DNA of 64,000 nt from Gardnerella coleohominis. Its GTDB lineage: Bacteria; Actinomycetota; Actinomycetes; Actinomycetales; Bifidobacteriaceae. The notes beneath the pieces are model-generated. The model was not told the origin of the DNA. It was given only the letters and a program-made list of their open reading frames with translations, and made no database searches. The stretch is from assembly GCF_002896555.1 (NCBI RefSeq), contig NZ_MNLH01000003.1:248001-312000 (forward strand). Direction: 5' to 3'. The translations under genes were made by a program, and so were the position numbers. Below, piece by piece: positions 17,302 to 27,420 of the stretch (its first letter is position 1; the number at the start of each line of letters is the position of its first letter).

Positions 17302-20300
17302 ATGAGCGCTAACGTTAATGAAGTTGATGCTAAAAAAAGAAGTAAAAAAGTTCATAAAAGAGTGAACCGTAAAAATGTTACAGCTGCATCTATGGTTCTC
17401 GTTTCGACTCTTGCCATGATTCTTCCTTCTTCTGCTGCAGCTCAGGTTTCAGAGTATAAGCGTACTTTGGCAGATGAGAGTGTAGTTCGTAGATCAATTA
17501 AAAAAACTCATAAGAATCTTCTTGAGCCGCTATCACCTGTTTCAAGTGATTTAAGTAAGCGTACGGCTAATAGACTTGCTGCAGAAGCAATGAAGTCTAT
17601 TAATAATAGTGTGGCCGGTGCTGGTGTGGCCGGTGCTGGTGTTGACGGAAGCAATGGTGCTGATTCTGCCGGTAGTAATGGTGCGACCGGTGTGTCTGGT
17701 GATAATGCTGGTGCTGGTACTGACAGTGGTGCGGTTGATGGAAGTGGTGATGCTTCTAGTGATACTAATCCTGCTGTTGGTGCTCCTGCTGGTGTTGATA
17801 CTGCTGATGCTATTGGGCAAGATAATCAAAAGACTGCGAAGCCAGATACTGCGAAGCCAGATACAACTGCGCAACAACCAAAGACGGAGACAGCTGCTAA
17901 GGGTACAGTAGCTACAAAGCCGGAATCAACTAATTCAGAATCTACTGCTCAGTCCTCTGATTCTTCGAAAGCTAAGCAGCCAGAAGTAAAGCCATCAGTT
18001 GAGACTCCTGCAGCGAATAAATCTGCAGAACCAGAAACTTCACAGACTGCAAGTGCAAAGCCTGCTGCAAAGACTGAGAAAGAAAACGCAGATCCAACAG
18101 ATGCGAAGCCAACAGATGCGAAGTCAACAGAAGTAAAGCCTGAATCAACGCCAACTGCGAAACAAGATGCAAAGCAACCTTCAGAAACAAAGCAACCGGA
18201 AGAAAATGCTGGTGGCGTTAAGCCTGCTGAGGTTAATCCAGCTGAAAATCAGCAGCCTGCAAATGCGCAGTCTGGAAATGCTGAAAGCGCAAAGCCTGCT
18301 ACTTCGAATACTGATTCTGAGAACACTAATCCTGCGAATGAGCATACTGTAACTACAACAACAAGTGCTCCTGCGGCTCCTGCAAATAATGTACCTGAAA
18401 CTCCGTCTGCGGCTCCTGCAGGTAATGTATCTGCACCTTCTGCTTCCACATCTTCGGCAGGTGCAGAATCTAATGCTGGTGCTGGAACTACAGCTAACCC
18501 AACTGCGGAAAAGCCAAGTACACAAGGCAATGCCGCTGCACAAGGTTCGCAAAGCAGTGCAGAAGGTACAAATACAGGTGTTCAAGGAGCAAATAAAAAC
18601 GGCGCTCCTTCAACTGCTGGCTCAACACCTACTTCAGAGCCTAGGTCTACTTCGAACAATGATCCAACGCCTTCACCTGCTTCTACGCAGAACGCTGGTA
18701 CACAGGGCGCTGGCACACAGAACACTGGCACAACAAACACCGGCTCAGCAACTAATAACACAGCAACTGATCCAAATAGTCAGGTAATTAAGCCGAATAC
18801 AGATAATCCAGAGGCTGGCAGCACCAGTGAAGCCAATGGTCAGGTACAAACCGACAAAAAGCCAAAAGCTACGTACAATTTGAAAATTCGCTATACGATT
18901 GGCGGTGCTGCGAATAAGCAGCTTGTGCAGCCGTACGAGCTTACGATTGACGAAGGCTTCTTAAATAATCTCGGCAAAGACGGCAAATATGAATACATTG
19001 AGCTTCCAAAAGCTGCTGGATACCGCCCGTCCGTATATCATTCTGGGGATTACCAGTACTACGTTAAAAAAGTTGAGGGAGCTAACAGCAAGTTCGTTAT
19101 TGACGATGGCACGGATGCGGATGCTATTCGCTACTTGCGTTTAAGCAAGAAGCTGATTACGGATTACGCTGTAAAGAAAAGGCAGGCTGTTGAAAGCAAT
19201 AATAGTGTTCAAACTTCGCAGAATACATCGTCTACGCAGTCGGGTTCAGACGACGGTATTCAGTACTACGGCGAGTTGAACATCAACTACGCTCCTAAAA
19301 CAGCTAAGTACTATGTGCGTCACTTGTTGCAAAAGCTTGACAATAAAGATGAGTTTGAAGAAGCGCCTAATATCGGCAAACCAATTGTTGTAGAACATAA
19401 AACCACCAACGACGATGGCAGCGTTACAACAACTAAAGAAGTTATACATGTTACTGAGATTACGGGCACAGTTGGCTCGGATGTAACAGCTGTTTCAACG
19501 TATATTCCAGGCTACGAACCGGAGCATAATCTTATTAGCTCGCCCCTTTCGGATTCTGAAGACGAAAAAGACAAGCTAGTTTTGAACCTTCGCTATTACC
19601 GTAAAGCTTATGAAGTTACTTACGATTCTGCTGGCGGCACGGATGTTACTGCTCAAAAAGTGTATTATGGACAGAAAGTGCCTAAGGTTCCAGAGCCTAC
19701 ATATCGTGGTCATACGTTCCTTGGCTGGCAGATAGTAGAACCGGGGGAGAGTGCTAATCGCTCAAGTACTTCTAATAGGTCTGTAACTAATGAAGCGCTT
19801 AACTACAAGATGCCGGATCACAATGTGCAATTCCGCGCAGCTTGGTCGGCTAACGAGGCTACCAGCTACCGCGTGAACGTGTGGGTGCAAAAGGCAGATT
19901 TGGTTGACAAAGAGCATCCGGATTCGCTTGTAAACTACGACTTTGTTGGCCTTGTTGAGCGCAAGAATGTGCAAACAGACAGTGAAGTTGCGCTTGATAA
20001 GATGAATGACGCTGGCGTTGTTGATGATGCTAGTAAGCTTAATGGCGCAAGCGAAACTGAGTATGTAAAGAACCCGGAGCTTGGCTTAACTAAAGAAGAG
20101 TTGCAAGGCAAAGATTCTAAACACGAAACTGGCTTAATTGCAAAGTTCAACTGGATGAACGATACGCACGTAACAAACTTGGAAGGGTATGATACCACTA
20201 ATCCTGGTGCCGAAAGCAATTACCTTAAAGATTCTAGCGGTAATTATGTTACAGGTCCTATTGATGCTAAAACCCCTAATTGGGATAATAGAGTTTACAA

Positions 20301-23300
20301 GGACATATTCACGCGCTACTTCCACGTGAATAAGGATCTTACTAAAAAGCTTAACAATGAGCAACATGATTTTGTGCCGGGTCGTCCAGATTTAGGCAAA
20401 CGTAGTAAAGCGAAGCTTTGCGCGAACGACTTAAACAACACTCTTAACTTAGTTTACGATCGCAATACTTATGAGCTTATTTTTGCTAAGCCGGCTGGCG
20501 TAGATAATGGTGACAATGCTGCTATAAAAAGAAAAGATGAAAACGGCAAAACAACTATTTATTGCTATGCTGGCGGTGGCGGTTGCTCAGATAAGTATGT
20601 TGGTAAAGACAAGGATGAGCATGGCACTGAGATTAACCATAAAGGCTACCGCGTAAATGTTCGTTACGGTCAAAAGCTTACTGATATTTGGCCTGATGTA
20701 AATGAATTATATTTTAGTGAAGAGGGAAAAGGCTCTTTAGGGTGGCAGCTTGGATTTGCAGGGGTTGTAAAGTATCGTGACACTCCTCCGTATCGTTTTA
20801 CTAAAGAAGAATTTGCTGACCCTCGTTGGCGTGCTGCTTTTAAAAAAAATCCAAAAGACAAAGTAATACCTAAAATTAGCGATGACCCTGAGCATAACCC
20901 TCAAGTTACACACGAGTTAAAAGATAATCAGCGTCTGCTTACTGCTGATAAAAGTAATCAAAGTCAGCCTATACAGGTGATTATTAGGAAGCAAAGTATT
21001 GCCTCTGCTAAAAAGGGTGGTGACATAAGCGAGGACGATTATGAGCTTTCTACCGATTCTTATAGCAAAGATGATACTCCTAGCGGTGACTATGATTATC
21101 CAGCTCCATCTATTGCTGGTTTTAATCCTGCTGATGGTTATGATACGGCAAGAGTTGGTGATGCGTTAGATTCAGACGACTTTGAAGGTAAGCTGGAAGA
21201 GTGGTATAACGAATCTCATGATCATGGGGAGTGGGATGATTTAAGTGAGGATGAGCAGAAAGCTTTTGCTAAAAAGTATCATTTAGCATTTCGAAAGTAT
21301 AGGGGCGTTCCAGTAGATGAACAAGAAGGTTATACTGGTGATGCAACTGAATTTGATGATAACAAACCACTTGAGTTTAGGTACGACCGCCAGAAGTACG
21401 CTGTGCAGTTTTATAATGCGGACGGCAATGCTATAACAAAAGATAATGTCGCTGCTACAGAAGAACTGCCGTTTGAGTATAGCTTGACTAAGCGCGGCAA
21501 TGCTAAATTGACGGGCGAAGATGCAGACTTGTACTACGACGGTGGCAACGTTAAGTCTTACGATGCTTCTGTAACTAAAGACGATGCTGACGATACGTCT
21601 AAGCAGTTCGACGGCAAGTACACTTTCACGCTTAATGGTACTAAGTACTCCATCGTTCGCCCTGAAAATTTGCCAAAAGACTACGTGTTTAAAGGCTGGG
21701 CTGTTGATCAAGCCGGTATTCATCTTATAAATGGCAAGATAAATGACAATAGTGAAGGTACTGAAGGCGAAGGCAAAGCTAAAGGCAAAGCTAAAGATTT
21801 TACAATGCCAGTCAACGGCATTAAGCTTTACGCTGCGTGGGGTAAGCCAACTGATATTAAGCACACTGTAACGCTTAACTACCACATGCCTGAAATTGAC
21901 GAAAACGGCAATGAAATAAAGGACTCTAACGTAGTTACGAAACAGCAGTTCGATCACTACTATGTTATTAAGGAAAATAAAGATATAAAGGTTCCAACAC
22001 GCAAAGGCTACGACTTCTACGGCTGGGAAATTGACAAGAACGGCACAAAACTTCCGTACGCTTTTGGCAACAAAGTAGTAGAAGATATAACGCTTGATGC
22101 AGTGTGGGTTAAGGATACTCGCTACAACGGTACTTTTAAGCATATATTCTTAAAGCCAGGGTACACGTTTACTGACTATAAGCAGCCTGGTCTTTCCGAA
22201 TCAGCCAAAGCCGCGATGGTGGACCACATTTCTACTCAAACGGTTTCCGGCTTGCGCGAGCATTTGCGCTACAATGCGGAAGCAGTCTACAGTGACGAAA
22301 CGCACTTCCCAGATAAGCAGTTCACGAGCTTTGAAGCCTCGAAGGACGAGGATCAGAATACTGGCGAGTTTATTTACCAAACGTACAATACGCGCAAGTA
22401 TAAGGTAAAGTATATTGATCAAGACGGCAAGGATCTTCTTCCAGAAAGCGAAGTCAGCTCTGTAAATCGAAAGTACGACGTAGCGTTCTACAAGCCGATT
22501 GAAGGCTTTATGCCGGAAACTACGCAGCAGAATATTGAATACGCTATTGGCAAAGATGGCAAGCAGATTGGCGAAAAAACATACACCTTCAAATATAAAG
22601 ACGTTCGCGTGCTTAAGCGCCAGGATGATGCTCAATCTCGCCCAACCAACTACACGCGCTACGTGTTTAAAGTGGCTGATGGCCAAGGCTCTATGGGTAG
22701 CGTTGTTGACTGGCAAGGAAGTAATGTAGCCGACGGCTCTGCTCTTGTGTACGACGCAATTAAGGGCACGAAGGCATATCAGATGCCGCTTCCAACAGTT
22801 AAAGCGAAGCCTGGATATGAGTTTGATGTCTGGACTTCTAAGATTTATATAGATGATGGACATGGTGGGCAAACACATACTGATGGTTTCGACCGTCTGC
22901 CAATTCTTTCTGAGTCTCAACCTAATCCGAAGGTTATTTACACTGTTAAATTCAAGCTAAAAGCTCCTGTTGCAATCGATACTAAGGTTTTGAAACCAAC
23001 AGATGCTTTGAGTCTGGATGATAATTCAGCTAAAGAGCTTATAAAGAATGCTGATAAGTATCCAAGTAACGCTAAGTTCAGCTTTGCGCCTGGCGAAAGG
23101 TTTGACAGCACTCCGGGCTTGCACAAGATTAAAGTGCAAGTACATCTTGATGGCAACACTGCTGCAGCTGAAGTGCTGTACCGCGTGCTGCCAGATTTGG
23201 TGTACGCAAGCGATTGGGGTAAGTTTAAGGCTACAGAGTACGGCAGCAAGCATGCTGACGACTACGTGCCGATTACCTTTACCGGTAAGAATGATGAAGG

Positions 23301-26300
23301 CACTATTATTGGTCACGATGGAGGTAATACTGGTTCTTCTACTAGCGGAATAACTACGCTTACTGCTTACGTTTATAAGAATAAGGATGTTAGAATCCGC
23401 GTGCCGCAAGCTTTCGGTAAGGATTATAACGGCCAGCATTACCACTACGTATTCAAGGGTTGGGTGACTAAGGTTGTAGAGCCGACTACTAGTACGCCTT
23501 CTGCTAGTACGCCTTCTTCTGGCACGATGAAGCCAGATGAGCAGAAGCCAGAGGAGAAGAAGCAAGAGCAGACGTTTGATATAAATTCAAGCGACCGTTA
23601 CAAGAATGTCAATTTAGACAACGGCGTAACTTACCACGCTATTTACAAGCGAATCGACTACTTCTCCAGTTCGTCTGACAACGGAACAGTTCCTAAGGAT
23701 TCTGTAATTGCAATATTCAAGCCTGCTCCAAAACGAAAGTGGAAGGACGGCTCAGACGGCCCTAAGGTGTTCTACGTAAAGAAGGGCGCTAATCTTGCTG
23801 ATATTACAGTAAAAGTTACGGATAGCGATGGTAACACTACAGAAGAAAAGGCGTTAGATTTCCTTCAAAACAATCTCACCAACCCTACTGGTAAGTGGTC
23901 TCGAAGCAAAATGATTAATGGCAAAGAGGAAGTAACGCCTATAGACAATGTTTCGGATTGGAAAGTTGATAAGCCATTCCAAGAGTTCGTGGCAGATCAA
24001 ACTCCTTGGACAAAGCCAAAAGTTCAGACTGATTACTTGGTTGCTGTGCAAGGTAAGAGTGAGCTTCCGGCGTTAGAAAAGTATTTGACAAAGGAAAGTT
24101 TTGATGCTTTGAAAGAGGCGAAAAAGAAAGGCGAGATAGAAGACGTAAAATTTGACTACGATTTGCCGAAAGGTAAGACGCCAGAAGAATTTGAGAATGA
24201 AATGCTTTCTAAGCCTTCTTTGTACACTGTGCCTCTAAAGGTTACAGTAAATTACAAGGATGGTGCTAAGCCTGAACCGTATAATCTCGTTGCTCGCCTT
24301 AAGGTTATTTATCAGTTGATGTACCCAGAAAGTCTGCCGAAGGATGATACTAAGCCTGCTCCTAAGCATGATATTAAGAAGAATTATGATACACCAGTTA
24401 TTGGCGAATCTGGTGAGATTAATCTTGTTACAAATAATACTGATAAATACGTTAAGGTAGAGTTTGAGAATCCAAATAGTACTGAAGGTACTGTTTCGGG
24501 CCGTAAAGAATATTACATCTTGAATGCTAGTAAAGAAACCAATACTACAGGAATAAAAGCTCCTCAAGCTACTGGCAAAAAGTACGATGAAAGAAGCTTC
24601 CACTACGAGTTTGTTGGCTGGAAGATGGTTAAGGGCAGTATTGCGTCTACTACACCTACTGTGAAACCTGTTGCATCTACCTCCTCATCTGCAGCTCCTG
24701 CTTTGCCAATGGTAGCTTTGTATGCATCTGCACCTAACACAACAGGTGCTGGTGTAATACGTTCTGTTGAAACGGGGAATTCATCAAAGGATAATATTTA
24801 CACTAAAGAACAAATTGCTAAGATGTCGTTTACTGAAAACACCAAGTTCGAAGCTGTCTTTAGAAAAGTGGATAACGTGTTGGAGCCTGGCACCAATGAG
24901 AAGATTCCGGATAATTACGTGCCACATTTGTTCTTACCAGGTTTTGGTAGAAGGTGGACCGACGGCACTTCCAATCCGAAGGTGTTCTACTTTGATCCAG
25001 AAAGTAGTAACTATTATAGCGATATTAATAATAAAGTTGATGGTTTAGGTGTTCAGCTTAAAGGCTTTGGTGGCTGGTCTATTTATGGGGCTGCCGGCAA
25101 CGAACTCACGGCCACTTCACCTGATTATAGTAAAAAAGAAACCCGCGTATATGTTGCAAAACAGGCGCGTGTTGACGACGTGAACGCCTCGGATATTGTT
25201 CTAAGCGTTGGCGACGGCATACCTGGTCCTGATGAGCTTGTGCACGGGAATGATGCTAATTCGAATCCTAATATTGTTGGCGTGCAAGGTGCTGGCGTAT
25301 ACGATATTAACAAAGCAATTACTAAGCCTGGTATTACCACTGTCGTAGTAAACGTTACTCGCACGAATGATAAGAAGGAACAGGTAATAGTTCCTGTTAA
25401 GGTACATATTCGTGTGCTTCCAAAAGTTATTGCGGATAAAGATTTGCCAGAAAAAGGTACGAAGGAATATGAATTTATTGCTGAAAACTACACGAAAGTA
25501 ACGTATGTAGCTGGCGAGGGCGGAACCATGCAGTCGCCAATGCACACATACTGGGTGCGTAATGGCAAAGAGTCTGCAATAAAGGATTATATTCCAGATG
25601 TGCTTGCTGATAAGGGATACGTGTTCAAGGATTGGTCGTCTAAGACGATTGAAAAGCCAGCAGCTCCAGCAGATCAGCGTAAAGCTACTAGTAAAGAGCG
25701 TGAAGTATTAGCTAATATAGCTATTGTTGGTGGTATGCCGTTTGTAGCTAATATTATTCGTAATTCGCATAGTTCCACTTTGGCTGCATTGCAGAATCTG
25801 CTTAGTGAGGCTGAAAAGGAGAATGCAGAGAAACTTTATAAAGCGAAGAGAGAACAATTAGCTAAAATCGCGGAAAGTAATGGTAAGTATTACTTAGCTG
25901 AGTTGATTCGCGGATCTAAGAAAAGTACTTTAGCTGCATTGAGTAACTTACTAGCGCAAAATATTACTAATCCATTGGAGATTAATAATACTGATAAGCT
26001 TGCTGAGCTTGTTGAGCTTGCTGAAGCTGCTGAAGTTGCGGGTAAACCATTTATTGCAAAGATAATTCGAAGCTCCAAGAAGTCTAGCTTTGAAGCCTTG
26101 AAGCAGCTTTTGCGCAGTGTAGGTGTAAATCCTGAGACTTCTCTACCTGAGCCACAGCCAACGTACGAAACCACTATTACTGCAAACTTCGAGAAGATGG
26201 CTCCTATGAAGTTTAAGCTTAGTGGTTCTGCTCGCGAGGGTATTTTCACGAACTTCAGATTGCAAAACATGACTGAAGGTGATGTGAATAACACAACAGT

Positions 26301-26841
26301 TACAGTAGACGGCCAGGAAGTAACTATTAACAAGTTAATTGCTCAAGGCTTAGCTTCTGTAAACGGCATTAATGCAATCTGCGATGGTACTGAATGCAAG
26401 ATTTCCGGCACTCCAAAGATTGTGAACGGAAAGCCAAAAGTTGAGCTAAAGTTTACTACTACCGACAAGTACGGTCGCGACGCGGAAATTACTATGGAAA
26501 TTGATGTGATTCCTGAGTACACGCCAGCGCCAACTCCAGCGCCACAGCCGGAGCAGCCAGATACAACGCCTGTTCCAACGCCTGAGATTCCGTTTGTGCC
26601 AGATTTTGCGCCTTCTGTGATTCCTGAAGCTCAAGTTATAGAGCCTGAGGTTGAGCAGCCGGAGCAGCCTGAGCAAGAAGAGCCGCAACCAGAGCCAGAG
26701 TCAAAGCCTGTGCTCGCCAAGACTGGTAGTGACACGTCTAGTGTTGCATCCGCTGGTATTTTGTCGGCAGCAATCGCAGCAATCGGTCTCGCGGTTGTAA
26801 AGACTGGCAAGCACCATCGCAAGCGTCGCAATAATAAATAA
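17302..26841 (+). CDS. Giant cell-wall-anchored surface protein, LAKTG sorting signal
   Basis: About 3,179 residues. A basic n-region (KKRSKKVHKRVNRK) and hydrophobic core give a signal peptide ending near residue 47 (PSSAAA). Residues 100-515 are a Ser/Thr/Ala/Pro/Glu stalk with in-frame 15-bp repeats (17611-17640, 17833-17862). Beyond it are many extracellular modules: InlB B-repeat-like units ending in [FY]xGW (near residues 770, 1370, 1520), a MucBP-like unit (YKVKYIDQDGKDLLP, near 1700), a Rib-like unit (near 1890-1965), three related modules ending FKGW, FVGW or FKDW (near 1970, 2390, 2730), a helical triplet (2796-2942), an Ig-like domain (2967-3073) and a Pro/Glu spacer. The C-terminus has LAKTG at 26713-26727, a hydrophobic stretch and a KHHRKRRNNK tail. 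Likely an adhesin; the ligand is unknown. Start ATG 17302 has AGGG six bases upstream. Confidence 0.9.
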   Translation: MSANVNEVDAKKRSKKVHKRVNRKNVTAASMVLVSTLAMILPSSAAAQVSEYKRTLADESVVRRSIKKTHKNLLEPLSPVSSDLSKRTANRLAAEAMKSINNSVAGAGVAGAGVDGSNGADSAGSNGATGVSGDNAGAGTDSGAVDGSGDASSDTNPAVGAPAGVDTADAIGQDNQKTAKPDTAKPDTTAQQPKTETAAKGTVATKPESTNSESTAQSSDSSKAKQPEVKPSVETPAANKSAEPETSQTASAKPAAKTEKENADPTDAKPTDAKSTEVKPESTPTAKQDAKQPSETKQPEENAGGVKPAEVNPAENQQPANAQSGNAESAKPATSNTDSENTNPANEHTVTTTTSAPAAPANNVPETPSAAPAGNVSAPSASTSSAGAESNAGAGTTANPTAEKPSTQGNAAAQGSQSSAEGTNTGVQGANKNGAPSTAGSTPTSEPRSTSNNDPTPSPASTQNAGTQGAGTQNTGTTNTGSATNNTATDPNSQVIKPNTDNPEAGSTSEANGQVQTDKKPKATYNLKIRYTIGGAANKQLVQPYELTIDEGFLNNLGKDGKYEYIELPKAAGYRPSVYHSGDYQYYVKKVEGANSKFVIDDGTDADAIRYLRLSKKLITDYAVKKRQAVESNNSVQTSQNTSSTQSGSDDGIQYYGELNINYAPKTAKYYVRHLLQKLDNKDEFEEAPNIGKPIVVEHKTTNDDGSVTTTKEVIHVTEITGTVGSDVTAVSTYIPGYEPEHNLISSPLSDSEDEKDKLVLNLRYYRKAYEVTYDSAGGTDVTAQKVYYGQKVPKVPEPTYRGHTFLGWQIVEPGESANRSSTSNRSVTNEALNYKMPDHNVQFRAAWSANEATSYRVNVWVQKADLVDKEHPDSLVNYDFVGLVERKNVQTDSEVALDKMNDAGVVDDASKLNGASETEYVKNPELGLTKEELQGKDSKHETGLIAKFNWMNDTHVTNLEGYDTTNPGAESNYLKDSSGNYVTGPIDAKTPNWDNRVYKDIFTRYFHVNKDLTKKLNNEQHDFVPGRPDLGKRSKAKLCANDLNNTLNLVYDRNTYELIFAKPAGVDNGDNAAIKRKDENGKTTIYCYAGGGGCSDKYVGKDKDEHGTEINHKGYRVNVRYGQKLTDIWPDVNELYFSEEGKGSLGWQLGFAGVVKYRDTPPYRFTKEEFADPRWRAAFKKNPKDKVIPKISDDPEHNPQVTHELKDNQRLLTADKSNQSQPIQVIIRKQSIASAKKGGDISEDDYELSTDSYSKDDTPSGDYDYPAPSIAGFNPADGYDTARVGDALDSDDFEGKLEEWYNESHDHGEWDDLSEDEQKAFAKKYHLAFRKYRGVPVDEQEGYTGDATEFDDNKPLEFRYDRQKYAVQFYNADGNAITKDNVAATEELPFEYSLTKRGNAKLTGEDADLYYDGGNVKSYDASVTKDDADDTSKQFDGKYTFTLNGTKYSIVRPENLPKDYVFKGWAVDQAGIHLINGKINDNSEGTEGEGKAKGKAKDFTMPVNGIKLYAAWGKPTDIKHTVTLNYHMPEIDENGNEIKDSNVVTKQQFDHYYVIKENKDIKVPTRKGYDFYGWEIDKNGTKLPYAFGNKVVEDITLDAVWVKDTRYNGTFKHIFLKPGYTFTDYKQPGLSESAKAAMVDHISTQTVSGLREHLRYNAEAVYSDETHFPDKQFTSFEASKDEDQNTGEFIYQTYNTRKYKVKYIDQDGKDLLPESEVSSVNRKYDVAFYKPIEGFMPETTQQNIEYAIGKDGKQIGEKTYTFKYKDVRVLKRQDDAQSRPTNYTRYVFKVADGQGSMGSVVDWQGSNVADGSALVYDAIKGTKAYQMPLPTVKAKPGYEFDVWTSKIYIDDGHGGQTHTDGFDRLPILSESQPNPKVIYTVKFKLKAPVAIDTKVLKPTDALSLDDNSAKELIKNADKYPSNAKFSFAPGERFDSTPGLHKIKVQVHLDGNTAAAEVLYRVLPDLVYASDWGKFKATEYGSKHADDYVPITFTGKNDEGTIIGHDGGNTGSSTSGITTLTAYVYKNKDVRIRVPQAFGKDYNGQHYHYVFKGWVTKVVEPTTSTPSASTPSSGTMKPDEQKPEEKKQEQTFDINSSDRYKNVNLDNGVTYHAIYKRIDYFSSSSDNGTVPKDSVIAIFKPAPKRKWKDGSDGPKVFYVKKGANLADITVKVTDSDGNTTEEKALDFLQNNLTNPTGKWSRSKMINGKEEVTPIDNVSDWKVDKPFQEFVADQTPWTKPKVQTDYLVAVQGKSELPALEKYLTKESFDALKEAKKKGEIEDVKFDYDLPKGKTPEEFENEMLSKPSLYTVPLKVTVNYKDGAKPEPYNLVARLKVIYQLMYPESLPKDDTKPAPKHDIKKNYDTPVIGESGEINLVTNNTDKYVKVEFENPNSTEGTVSGRKEYYILNASKETNTTGIKAPQATGKKYDERSFHYEFVGWKMVKGSIASTTPTVKPVASTSSSAAPALPMVALYASAPNTTGAGVIRSVETGNSSKDNIYTKEQIAKMSFTENTKFEAVFRKVDNVLEPGTNEKIPDNYVPHLFLPGFGRRWTDGTSNPKVFYFDPESSNYYSDINNKVDGLGVQLKGFGGWSIYGAAGNELTATSPDYSKKETRVYVAKQARVDDVNASDIVLSVGDGIPGPDELVHGNDANSNPNIVGVQGAGVYDINKAITKPGITTVVVNVTRTNDKKEQVIVPVKVHIRVLPKVIADKDLPEKGTKEYEFIAENYTKVTYVAGEGGTMQSPMHTYWVRNGKESAIKDYIPDVLADKGYVFKDWSSKTIEKPAAPADQRKATSKEREVLANIAIVGGMPFVANIIRNSHSSTLAALQNLLSEAEKENAEKLYKAKREQLAKIAESNGKYYLAELIRGSKKSTLAALSNLLAQNITNPLEINNTDKLAELVELAEAAEVAGKPFIAKIIRSSKKSSFEALKQLLRSVGVNPETSLPEPQPTYETTITANFEKMAPMKFKLSGSAREGIFTNFRLQNMTEGDVNNTTVTVDGQEVTINKLIAQGLASVNGINAICDGTECKISGTPKIVNGKPKVELKFTTTDKYGRDAEITMEIDVIPEYTPAPTPAPQPEQPDTTPVPTPEIPFVPDFAPSVIPEAQVIEPEVEQPEQPEQEEPQPEPESKPVLAKTGSDTSSVASAGILSAAIAAIGLAVVKTGKHHRKRRNNK

Positions 26842-26854
26842 TCTATTTTAAATT

Positions 26855-26889
26855 TGGAGCGTTTGAATTTTTCATGCGCTCCATTTTTA
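26855..26889 (+). terminator. Intrinsic terminator of the giant surface gene
   Basis: A 7-bp stem TGGAGCG/CGCTCCA (26855-26861 with 26877-26883) followed by TTTTTAT, 14 bases after the stop codon. Confidence 0.75.
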
Positions 26890-26943
26890 TACGAATTATA
26901 AACGCGTTTTATGCGAATTATAAGTGCGTCGAGGGTGGTGACT

Positions 26944-27016
26944 AGAATAGCGAAGGTTCCGGTTCACGCTTAGCTATTGGGGCTTTGCGACCCGGGTCGC
27001 CCGAATTCCATAGGAG
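26944..27016 (+). promoter_or_regulatory. rpmE promoter and possible structured leader
   Basis: TAGAAT at 26944-26949 is a good -10 box and predicts a leader of about 65 bases. The leader contains the 12-bp palindrome CGACCCGGGTCG (26988-26999) and ends in AGGAG (27012-27016). L31 genes of several bacterial groups have autoregulatory leaders, so this may be one; the structure is my inference. Confidence 0.5.
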
Positions 27017-27021
27017 ACATT

Positions 27022-27234
27022 ATGAAGCAGGGTATTCATCCCGACTATCATGCAGTGCAGGTTACCTGCTCTTGCGGCAACACTTTCGTAACTCGTTCTA
27101 CCGCTAATGGCGATCACATGACGGTTGACGTGTGCTCAAAGTGCCACCCATTCTATACCGGCAAGCAGAAGATTCTCGACACCGGCGGCCGCGTGGCTCG
27201 CTTCGAGAAGCGCTACGGTAAGAAGACTAAGTAG
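27022..27234 (+). CDS. rpmE: 50S ribosomal protein L31 (zinc form)
   Basis: Small ribosomal protein at the subunit interface. The 70 residues match L31 over their length: [32 protein letters not shown] and RFEKRYGKK. Cysteines at positions 16, 18, 37 and 40 form the zinc site, so this is the C+ form. Zinc-rich growth normally uses this form, while a Cys-less paralogue would replace it in zinc limitation; no paralogue is in the window. AGGAG lies five bases upstream of the ATG. It is monocistronic, closed by a strong terminator at 27243-27290. Confidence 0.97.
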   Translation: MKQGIHPDYHAVQVTCSCGNTFVTRSTANGDHMTVDVCSKCHPFYTGKQKILDTGGRVARFEKRYGKKTK

Positions 27235-27242
27235 CTTTTGTG

Positions 27243-27290
27243 ACGCCAGCCCTGCTTTCGTGTAACTCGCGGAATCGGGGCTGGCGTTTT
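27243..27290 (+). terminator. Intrinsic terminator of rpmE
   Basis: A perfect 10-bp GC-rich stem ACGCCAGCCC/GGGCTGGCGT (27243-27252 with 27278-27287) followed by a short T-run, eight bases after the stop. Confidence 0.85.
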
Positions 27291-27420
27291 ATGTGCCAAA
27301 AATGCGTGTTTAATGTTTTACATTTGACGTGTGTTTAATATACGTGTGTCTAATGTTTTACATTTGATATTTAAATTTTTAATTTACAATCCGCGTTAAG
27401 CGTGACTAAAAAGGAATATG

